Shown one piece after another: positions 34,464-43,745 of a DNA stretch of 64,000 nucleotides (position 1 is its first letter; every line of letters begins with the position of its first letter). Source of the DNA: Boswellia sacra (Eukaryota > Streptophyta > Magnoliopsida > Sapindales > Burseraceae); NCBI GenBank assembly GCA_013180625.2, contig SNVD02006955.1, forward strand, positions 1,674,001 to 1,738,000, read 5' to 3'. The notes under the pieces were generated by a model. That model was not told the origin of the DNA. It worked only from the letters and a program-made list of their open reading frames with translations, and did no database searches. Position numbers and translations under genes: made by a program.

Positions 34464-36527
34464 TAGGGTTGGACATTTGCTCTAGACCCACCACGGACCC
34501 GGCCGAACCCGATCCAACGGGGCGAGTCTTGACCCGTCCCGAAGCATTCATAGGGGCGGGTTTGGGGCAGAAAATTTCTGCCCCGGCCAGGGCGGGTCAG
34601 GGTCCAGGTCCAGCCATTTGGACCTGTAGACCCGCCCCGCCTCGCAAGGTTAGGGGTGTATTTATAAAATTTTTAAGGTTTATGATTGTTATGTAATTTT
34701 TTAGGTTATATTTGTTAAACTTTTCGTATATATAAATTCTTAATTATTTTACAAATAATACAAATACTTTAATAAAAATGACATTTTAATTAATAATTAG
34801 TATCTTTTAGTATATTAACATCAATTTCTTCATATTCTAATCACAACATAAAATATTTGTATTTTATAGTAATTGAATTTGTATAATATATACAATCTTG
34901 ATATAGATTATTAAGTACTAATTAAATTATTACAATATTAACAAGATTATTTTTAAAATATATATCTATAATATAATCAGTATATTATTTTTTAAATATG
35001 TAAATAGAAATATGATAAAAAATCTTAAAACCTTAAATATATGATTTATTGTAATTTAAATTAATTAATTAAATTATTAATGTTTCATAAACATATAATG
35101 TTAATTATTTGGTATATGTCAATAATATTATTGCGATTATTAGATTGAAATTAAATCAACATGTTACTAAAAATTTATTTATTTGTATTATCAACTATTT
35201 AAAAAATTGTCAATTAAATAATTTATAAGCAATAATACACTTTTAACATTATTTCTAATAAAGTATGTAACATTATTACGAATATAATTAAATGACAATT
35301 AATGATAATTAAATATTTATATTTTATAGTAATTAAATTTTATAATATATACAATCTTGATATAGATTACTAAGTACTAATTAAATTATTGTAATATTAA
35401 CATGATTATTTTAAAAATATATATCTTTAATATAATCAATATATTATTTCCCAAATATGTAAATAAAAATAAGATAAAAATAATCTTATAATCTTAAATA
35501 TATGATTTATCATAAATTCTTAATTTAAATTAATTAATTTAATTATTAATGTTTCATAAATACATATAATGTTAATTAATTAGTATATACAAATCATATT
35601 ATTACTATTATTAGATTGAAATTAAATTAACATACTATTGAAAAAGTGTTAATTAACTAGTTTACAAGAATAATATATTTTTAACATTATTTCTAATAAA
35701 GCATGTAACATTATTACTAATAAAATCAAATGGTAAGTAAATATTTATATTTTATAGTAATTAAATTTGTGTAACATATACAATCTTGATATAGATTACT
35801 AAGTACTATTTAAATTATTGCAATATTAACAATATTATTTTTAAAATGTATATGTTTAATATAATCAATATATTATTTTTTAAATATGTAAATAGAAATA
35901 TGATAAAAATAATCTTATAACTTTAAATATATGATTTATCGTAATTTAAATTAGTTAATTAATTTATTAGTATTTCATAAATATTTATAATATTAATTAT
36001 TTGGTATATACCAATCATATTATTACTATTATTAAATTGAAATTAAATAAACATGTCATTAAAAAAATTTTTAATTGTATTATCAACTATTTTAAAAATT
36101 GTCAATCAACTAATTTACAAGCAATAATAAACTTTTAACATTATTTCTAATGGAATATGTAACATTATTACTAATAAAATCAAATGGTAATATATAACTA
36201 TTTTGATTTTAGTTTGAAGATTTATTATTTTTATGATTATTGAAAAATGATCATAGTTATAAATGATATGATGAGAAATTGATAAGGGAGTTATTTGCAA
36301 AGGTGTAAATATTACAAGGGATGAAGTTGAAAAATATAAAGATTATAGGCGTGTGATTGTAAAAATATAAACAGTGGCGGGGCAGGGCAGGGCAGGGCGG
36401 GTCTGGATCAACTAAATTTTTTTTTGCCCCGCTCCGCAAAGGGGCAAAGGGGCGGGGCAGGGCAAAAAAAAGGTCAACGGGGCGGGGCTGACCGCCCCGT
36501 ACCCGGCCCGCCCCGCTTCCAACCCTA
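34464..36527. mobile_element. Inner non-autonomous hAT-type element, 2064 bp
   Basis: Begins TAGGGTTGGA and ends TCCAACCCTA, with the 8-bp duplication CTTATTTC on each side (34456-34463 and 36528-36535). The subterminal 150-200 bp are rich in GGGGCGGGGC / GCCCCGCC words, which form long imperfect inverted arms. The AT-rich interior holds a three-copy tandem repeat. It has no transposase and must rely on one supplied in trans. Confidence 0.87.
34850..36190. repeat. Three tandem copies of a 430-460-bp AT-rich unit inside the inner hAT-type element
   Basis: The landmark TACAATCTTGATATAGATTA recurs at 34891, 35350 and 35779, giving spacings of 459 and 429 bp. Each unit also repeats TTATATTTTATAGTAATT, AATATATGATTTATC and CATTATTTCTAATAAA-like words in the same order. 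The copies have diverged by substitutions and short indels. No open frame is maintained. Confidence 0.85.
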
Positions 36528-37452
36528 CTTATTTCTAGAGTATAGTAAAGGATTATAAAAATTTATGTAATAGTTTTAATTTGATTATGCTTTTCAAATT
36601 CATATATGTTAAAATAGACATCTCAAAGGTTTGTTTAAAATTTTTTTCACTGAAAAATGTTAAGTATTTGATTTTTTATGAATTTTTTAAAATGACTCTA
36701 CAACTCTGTGATTTTTAGTTTTATAGAGGAGATCGGTCTTTCAAAACTTATTTGAGCTACCTAGAGATATCAAAAAATTATGAAATTTGGTATATGTTAT
36801 CATCTTTGAGTCTAGTTTGATCCTACAAATTTTTGTAATTTTTTGACTTAATTGAGATTTTTTATCTATTTACAAAAAAAGAGAGGTCAGTCCCAAAAGC
36901 TTTTGATAGAACTGATAGACCTTAAAATATAAATTATTTTAAAATGCCTTTATCATTCAAAACTTTTTTCGATTTGACAAGCTTAAAGATAAAAGTGTTT
37001 ATGATGTTTTTGTAAAATTTTATGTCAATTGGATTAATATATTGATTATAAAAAAAATAAAAAATTAGTATTGCTCTATTTTGGAAGTTTGAAAGTGAAG
37101 TTAATCAAAAATTGAAAAATTGTTAATATTTGTGATCGCAATGTTGAGAAAAATACTAAAATATAATTTAAAAAGATAAAATTATTATATATCGCTTGAG
37201 ACGAATTAGGGATACGAATGATTTAAAAAATTAGCTACCGGATATAGAACATCCCTGCCCCCACCCCGGCCGTACCCACCGCTAGTTGGGTTGTTCATTA
37301 TTGCAATATAGGTCTAACGAAAGGTCAGTTTCTTAAACCGTCAATGGTACAAAAAGTTTGGGCTATTTAGTTGTATATCAAACAAGTTACGAGTATCCAA
37401 TAAAGTGTTGTGTAATGGGTTATTAAAAACAGCTAGATGCTCGTTAACCGAG

Positions 37453-37737
37453 TACACAATGGTTGAGTACTACTTCTATGTTCAAAAACCTTAAGTAAAT
37501 TTAATATTTAAAACAAAAAAATTTATCTAGTATTTTACAAAAGATGTTTCAAAAATGGTTTGTTTTTACGTTTTTTCTTTTAGTTGCGAATCCTTGCTTG
37601 GTTTTTTGTAATTGATTGTTCTATCATCTATGTACCACCAATTCAATAAGATTGCAATTTGCAAATATCAAAATTCGAGAGACTACCTTTCTAATATCTC
37701 ACATCGTTTAAAAAAGATAGGTGCAAAGAATTTAAAT
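37453..37737. repeat. Repeat unit C, left part (split by the Copia element)
   Basis: Matches units A and B in GTTGAGTA, TTTTCTTTTAGTTGCGAATC and CCAATTCAATAAGATTGCAA. It is broken at 37738 by the LTR element and resumes at 43369. Confidence 0.7.
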
Positions 37738-38137
37738 TGATGAGCTCATGCATGACATGCATGAGTTCTAGAATTCTGCTGAGCTCATGCATGACATGCA
37801 TGGCTTCCAGAATCCCTCCCATGTGAATGCATTTAGAGTCAAATTTGTTAGGCACCTCCAATTTTGAAAATCAAAGGAAGTAGCCAAATTTGATTTGAAT
37901 TTGTATGCAGAATTTTCCCTATAAATATGGGACGAATTCTGCCTTGTTTATGCATCACAGAGATTCCAGAGAGAGTCCAGAGTCTAAACCAGAGAGTTTA
38001 GGATTCAGAGAGAGAGCCAGTAGAGCTCCAGAAATTTTAGGGGAGTTTTTGTATAAATCTTGTAATACAATTTTCTCTGTTAATACAAGTAATTTTTCTC
38101 CCAAATTCTGTTCTGAGTTGATCATTACATCCCAACA
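37738..38137 (+). repeat. 5' LTR of the Copia element
   Basis: 400 bp, TGATGAGC...CCCAACA. The U3 start contains four CATGCATG palindromes (37747, 37756, 37786, 37795) in a 39-bp duplicated arrangement. TATAAATA at 37920-37927 is the probable core promoter. It differs from the 3' LTR at two sites, in TTTTCCC/TTTTTCC before the TATA box and in CCAGTAG/CCAGGAG further down. Confidence 0.95.
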
Positions 38138-38139
38138 AG

Positions 38140-38151
38140 TGGTATCAGAGC
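38140..38151 (+). other. Primer-binding site, initiator tRNA-Met type
   Basis: TGGTATCAGAGC two bases after the 5' LTR is the standard plant Copia primer site complementary to the 3' end of initiator tRNA-Met. Confidence 0.92.
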
Positions 38152-38424
38152 CTCGTTGAGCTCCTGGAACGTCAGAACAGAAAGGAAAAATTCAGAGAAA
38201 ATTTGTCCCCCGTTTCTGGAAAATTTCGATTTTTCGGAAAGTCATCGAATTTCGAATTTGAAGTGTCCAGTGTGTTCGTGACGACGTCCTGATCATTCTG
38301 CAATTTTCCGGCGACCGATCCGACATCCAGAGACGCCGCACGCGCCGCACGCGCCTCCGACCTGGTCTGCGAGTGGGCGTCACTCGCCCCACGCGCTGCA
38401 CGCGCCATTCCAAGGAAGAAGACG

Positions 38425-38630
38425 ACCACGTCAGCGCCGCGTCTTCAGCCACGTCAGCGACCTTTTCGCCACGTCAGCAGATAGCCCACGTCAGCAAGCC
38501 ACGTCAGCCGGACACGTCATCTCGCCACGTCATCAAGCCACGTCAGCACTGTGGACCCCATCTGACACGTCAGCACGCCACGTCAGAGCCACGTCAGCAC
38601 TGTGGACCCCATCTGACACGTCAGCAAATC
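38425..38630 (+). repeat. CACGTCA array in the Copia leader
   Basis: About twelve CACGTCA words, mostly as CCACGTCAGC, occur in roughly 200 bp, including a 51-bp tandem duplication (CCACGTCAGCACTGTGGACC... at 38538 and 38589). The region is GC-rich and lies between the primer site and gag. Its base composition is unlike anything else in the window. Confidence 0.9.
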
Positions 38631-38948
38631 GTGAAAAATTACATTTTGGCCCCTGTATTTCCGGGTAATTAAATTTTGACCCCCTGAGTTTATGAAATTT
38701 ACATTTCAGTCCCTAGGAAATATCAGTTTGGCCCCTGTAGTTCTGGAGAATAACTTGTGCCCCCTTTTTAGTTTCTGAAATTTCAGTTTAGCCCTTAAGA
38801 AATTTCAGTTTAGTCCTTAAAGTTTCCAAGCTTAGTATTTATTGTATAAAAAGAATTTTTGAGCCCCGGAAGAGGCTATTCCACCTAATTTGACCGTTCC
38901 GGACGTAACGGTGGGCTCGGTTTTTTGAAATTCAATTTCCATTTTAGT

Positions 38949-41900
38949 ATGGAAGAATCATCCGGAGCCATGATAAAATTGACTGCTACAAATTACACAC
39001 TATGGAGACCCAGGATGGAGGATCTCCTTAGTTGTAAGGACCTATATGACCCTATAGAATTTGAAGGGCAGAGACCTGAGACAGAAAAAGAGGCAGAGTG
39101 AAAGAAAATTAACAGAAAATGCATCGGTCAGATCAGACAATGGATCGATCATAGTGTCTTCCACCATGTAGCCAAAGAAACAGATGCATATACTCTATGA
39201 AAAAAATTAGAGAGTATGTATCAAGCCAATTCAGCACGGAACAAAGCCATCCTGATGAGACGGCTTGTGAACTTGAAGTTGCGGAGCGGAACTCCTGTAG
39301 CAGAACATACAAGTGAATTCCAGAACTTGGTGAATCAGTTGACAGCAGTCGAGTTACAACTTGGAGACGAAGAACAAGCACTTCTACTTCTCAGTTCCCT
39401 TCCAGATTCATGGGAGACACTAGTGGTCTCCATCAGTAATTCAGCACCCGGAGGCAGACTTACCCTATCAATGGTTAAGGATGCCTTAATGAACGAGGAG
39501 GCGAGAAGAAAAGATGCAGGCACCAGTCAAGATGAAGCCTATATCACAGAAAATCGAGGGAGACAGTCTCGAGGTGAAGACTGGAGAAGAGGTAGAAGCA
39601 AAAGCAGAGGCAGATCAAGGGGCAGGTCATCAGATGGGCGGAGACCCACCTACAAGTGCTACAACTGTGGCAAAGAGGGACATTTGAAGAGAAATTGTCG
39701 CAGTCTTCGGAAGCAGAACCAGGAGAGTTCACAGGCACAAAGCAGCGAAGAACCACGAGTTACAGTGGTAGAAGATGTAACCATCTGTGCAGAAGAGACG
39801 GGCTTCCACACAGCGGACCAAGGAGTAGAATGGGTCATTGACACAGCAGCTTCCTGCCACGTCACTCCTTGCAGAGAAATCTTCACCACGTACAAAGCAG
39901 GAGACTTTGGGATAGTGAAGATGGGAAACAACAGCACCGCCAAAATCATGGGAATTGGTGATATTCAATTCCTAACGAACGTCAGATGCAAAATAACTTT
40001 GAAAGACGTTCGTCATGTGCCAGATCTTCGACTCAACTTGCTCTCGGTAAAAGCCTTTGATCAGCAAGGTTATGAGAGCTGCTTCACCAACGGTACATGG
40101 AAGATGTTGAAAGGGGTCATGGTGGTTGCTCGAGGTAAATTATGTGACAATCTTTACAGGACTCATGTAAAGATAAACGGAGAGAACCTTCATGTAGCAG
40201 AGCACATGGTACCTCTAGATTTGTGGCATAAAAGGCTCGGTCACATGGGTGAAAAGGGTTTATCAACCCTTCAGAAAAAGAAACTGATCACTGTTTCCAA
40301 GGATACAGTGTCTCATCCTTGCGACTATTGTTTGTACGGGAAACAACGGAGGGTGTCATTCAGCTCCTCATCAGTGAAGAAATCAAAGCTGTTGGAGCTA
40401 GTACATAGTGATGTATGCGGACCTCTCGAAGTCGAGTCCTTAGGCGGTAACAGGTATTTCTTGACCTTTATTGATGATGCATCTCGGAAAGTGTGGGTTT
40501 ATTTCCTCAGGACGAAGGATGAAGTTCTGGAGAAGTTCAAGGAGTTTCACGCCATGGTAGAACGTGAAACGGGTAAGAAATTAAAATGCCTTCGATCAGA
40601 TAACGGAGGCGAGTATAACTCCAGAGAGTTCAATGCCTACTGTCGAAGATATGGCATTCGACATGAAAGAACAGTCCCACGCACACCACAACCCACTGGA
40701 GTGGCCGAGAGGATGAATCGAACCATCATGGAACGAGTCAGAAGCATGCTCAGATTGGCTAAGTTACCCAAGCCATTCTGGGGGGAGGCAGTTCGCACAG
40801 CCTGTTACTTAATCAACAGAGCACCATCGGCACCACTGAACTTCGAGATTCCAGAAAAGGTATGGTCTAACAAAAAGCCCTCCTATAATCATTTGAAAGT
40901 GTTTGATTGTTTAGCCTTCGTACATGTATCCAAGGAGCTCAGACAGAAGCTCGATGCAAGAACTGTTCCATGTATCTTCATCGGTTATGGAGATGAAGAA
41001 TTCGGATACAGATTATGGGATCCCAAAAGAAAAGAAAGTCATCCGGAGCAGAGATGTGGTATTTCACGAAGACCAAACATATGAAGACACTGAAAAGACA
41101 ACAATATCTACAAATCCCACTAGCAGTGCCCCAGATATTGTTGCAGATTCTACCCCAACACCAAATGCTACAAGAAATGACGAGGTACCAGACGAAGTTC
41201 CAGAAGCAGATCAGGAGGAAGAAAATGAAGAGATTGCTGAGCCGGGGGAGCACAATCACCTATAGAAGCTGCTATACCTCCTGGAAATGAAGAACCTCAG
41301 CTACGACGATCTGAGCGAGGTCGGATTCCGTCGAGGAGATATCCGGAATCAGAGTACACACTACTTACTGATGAGGGGGAGCCAGAAAGCTTTCATGAAG
41401 CTTTATCTCATCCAGACAAAGAACGATGGCTGCATGCAATGCAAGATGAGATGAATTCTCTAGAGAAGAACAAAACTTATGAACTGGTCGAACTCCCAGA
41501 CGGAAAGAAGGCACTGAAGAACAAGTGGGTATTCAAGCTCAAGAAAGATGGAACAGGAAAGGTGATAAAGCACAAAGCCCGATTGGTGGTAAAAGGATTC
41601 CTTCAGAAGAAAGGAATTGACTTTGATGAAATATTCTCACCGGTAGTAAAAATGTCCTCAATCCGCGTCATCCTCGGATTAACAGCAAGTCTTGATTTGG
41701 AGCTTGAACAGATGGATGTGAAGACAGCATTTCTTCATGGAGACTTGCATGAAGAAATCTACATGGAGCAGCCAGAAGGGTTCGAGGTTCCAGAAAAAGA
41801 ACACCTCGTGTGCAAGCTCAAAAAGAGCTTGTATGGCCTCAAACAAGCACCAAGGCAATGGTACAAAAGTTTGACTCCTTCATGGTGAGTCATGGGTACA

Positions 41901-42917
41901 AAAGAACCGCTGCAGACCAATGCGTCTACTTTCAGAAACTTCCACAGGTGGAGACTTTGTTGCATTAATGTTATATGTGGACGACATGTTGATCGTCGGA
42001 AAAGATGCAACAAGAATAAAGCAGCTGAAGAATGAACTATCAAAAACCTTCGATATGAAGGACTTGGGACCAGCTCAGCAAATCTTGGGGATGCACATTC
42101 GTCGAGACAGGAAACAAAAGAAATTATGGCTGTCTCAAGAAAAATATGTTGAACGTGTGATCCAAAGGTTCAACATGGATAGTGCCAAGCCAGTTAGTGT
42201 ACCACTGGCTAATCATTTCAAGCTGAGCAAGAGATCATGTCCCTCATCCAAGAAGAGATAGAGGACATGGCGTCGGTACCCTATTCTTCTGCTGTAGGAA
42301 GTTTGATGTATGCCATGGTGTGTACAAGGCCAGATATTGCTCATGCTGTCGGAGTCGTGAGCAGATTTCTTTCCAATCCAGGGAAAGAACATTGGGAGGC
42401 AGTCAAGTGGATTCTCAGATACCTTAAAGGTACTTCGAAGATATGCTTGTGTTACGGGAGAGCTGATCCAATCTTGGAAGGCTATACAGATTCAGATATG
42501 GCCGGAGAACCTGACAGTAGGAAATCTACATCAGGTTTTGTTTACACTTTTGCAGGGGGAGCTGTATCATGGCAGTCAAGACTACAGAAGTGTGTTGCGC
42601 TATCCACGACAGAGGCAGAATACATTGCCGCAGCGGAAGCTGGAAAAGAAATGTTGTGGCTGAAGCGGTTTCTCCAAGAACTTGGGATTGAGCAAAAGGA
42701 ATACAAAGTACACTGTGACAGTCAAAGTGCTCTAGATTTGAGCAAGAATTCAGTGTACCATTCTCGAACGAAGCATATCGACATCCGCTATCATTGGATA
42801 CGAGAGGTGATGGACAAGCAACTGTTGAAACTAGTGAAGATCCATACTAAAGAGAATCCAGCCGACATGTTAACAAAAGTGGTCACCAGAGACATAGTTG
42901 GATTAGAAGCTGTCTAA
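38949..42917 (+). pseudogene. Copia gag-pol, interrupted by stops and frameshifts
   Basis: Encodes the element's nucleocapsid and enzymes for replication through RNA. Gag starts at ATG 38949; two in-frame TGA codons follow (39099 and 39198), both where tryptophan would be expected. The long frame from 39216 contains a CCHC knuckle (CYNCGKEGHLKRNC), the protease site (WVIDTAASCH), the integrase zinc motif (HKRLGH ... CDYC) and its D, D, E core residues (HSDVCGPL, RSDNGGEY, then GVAERMNRT). RT shows YVDDMLIVG, and the RNase H part shows YTDSDMAG and STTEAEYIAA. Reading frame changes occur near 41025, 41245, 41866, 41940 and 42230, mostly beside A or G runs. The natural end is TAA at 42917. Confidence 0.93.
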
Positions 42918-42947
42918 TTACTTTTGTTGTTACTCCCTTTCACATGG

Positions 42948-42962
42948 GATGGAGGGGGAGAA
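42948..42962 (+). other. Polypurine tract
   Basis: GGATGGAGGGGGAGAA lies immediately before the 3' LTR and is the expected primer site for plus-strand DNA synthesis. Confidence 0.85.
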
Positions 42963-42963
42963 T

Positions 42964-43363
42964 TGATGAGCTCATGCATGACATGCATGAGTTCTAGAAT
43001 TCTGCTGAGCTCATGCATGACATGCATGGCTTCCAGAATCCCTCCCATGTGAATGCATTTAGAGTCAAATTTGTTAGGCACCTCCAATTTTGAAAATCAA
43101 AGGAAGTAGCCAAATTTGATTTGAATTTGTATGCAGAATTTTTCCTATAAATATGGGACGAATTCTGCCTTGTTTATGCATCACAGAGATTCCAGAGAGA
43201 GTCCAGAGTCTAAACCAGAGAGTTTAGGATTCAGAGAGAGAGCCAGGAGAGCTCCAGAAATTTTAGGGGAGTTTTTGTATAAATCTTGTAATACAATTTT
43301 CTCTGTTAATACAAGTAATTTTTCTCCCAAATTCTGTTCTGAGTTGATCATTACATCCCAACA
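42964..43363 (+). repeat. 3' LTR of the Copia element
   Basis: 400 bp with the same TGATGAGC start and CCCAACA end as the 5' LTR, two mismatches in total. TATAAATA lies at 43146-43153. This LTR could in principle start transcripts outward into the flank at 43364 onward. Confidence 0.95.
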
Positions 43364-43368
43364 TAAAT

Positions 43369-43745
43369 ATCTATAAACTTCTTAACCTATTCGAGATTTT
43401 TTAAGTTACGAAGTTTAAAAATAAAATTGTAATAAATTTTGTTTCTAAAACGAATAATATTTCATAATAGGTTAGCAATAAAAAATCCCACACGAAAACA
43501 TGCTGCAACCTCCCCAGCATCCACTAAAATTTTTTACTCTCCGATATGTTCTCATTTTTTCTGTTCATAAAAACGACGAATCCAAATACAGCTTTGTCCA
43601 ATGATGAATAAAGTCATAAAAAACGTTTCACAAATAAAACATAAAACGAATTGAATACTCTGCGGGTAGACAAACGTTGCATTGTTTCTGTTCTGTGCGT
43701 TCACGTGTACTCATAATGTCAAGTGTCTTTTTAATTGGACCGTTA
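43369..43745. repeat. Repeat unit C, right part
   Basis: Continues the unit interrupted at 37738: AAAACGTTTCACAAATAAAA, GAATTGAATACT, GGGTAGACAAACGTT and GTTCACGTGTACTCAT match units A and B closely. Confidence 0.7.

Larger units (their letters stand above)
34227..37284. mobile_element. Outer non-autonomous hAT-type element, interrupted by a second one
   Basis: The left end is TAGAGCTGGG and the right end, reverse complemented, is TAGCGGTGGG; the subterminal regions are G/C-rich (CCCCACGGGGATGGG versus CTGCCCCCACCCCGG). Both flanks carry the 8-bp duplication GTTGGGTT (34219-34226 and 37285-37292). Subtracting the inner element and its duplication leaves about 986 bp. No transposase frame was found. 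Confidence 0.82.
37738..43363 (+). mobile_element. Ty1/Copia LTR retrotransposon, TNT1/Tork-like, complete but mutated
   Basis: A 5626-bp element with two 400-bp LTRs (TG...CA), flanked by the 5-bp duplication TAAAT (37733-37737 and 43364-43368). It has a tRNA-Met primer site, a long leader, a gag-pol region in protease-integrase-RT-RNase H order (the Copia order) and a polypurine tract. The protease motif DTAAS and the integrase/RT phrases resemble the TNT1/Tork lineage. LTRs differ at only two of 400 positions, so insertion was recent in evolutionary terms. The gag-pol frame is broken in several places, so this copy should not be autonomous. Confidence 0.95.

Noticed and set aside
34155..34696. 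Overlapping Pro/Gly-rich frames on both strands
   Set aside because: They are the GC-rich subterminal parts of the nested hAT-type elements and have no domain.
38270..38640. GC-rich segment that might indicate horizontally acquired DNA
   Set aside because: It lies between the primer-binding site and gag of the Copia element, so is its leader sequence.
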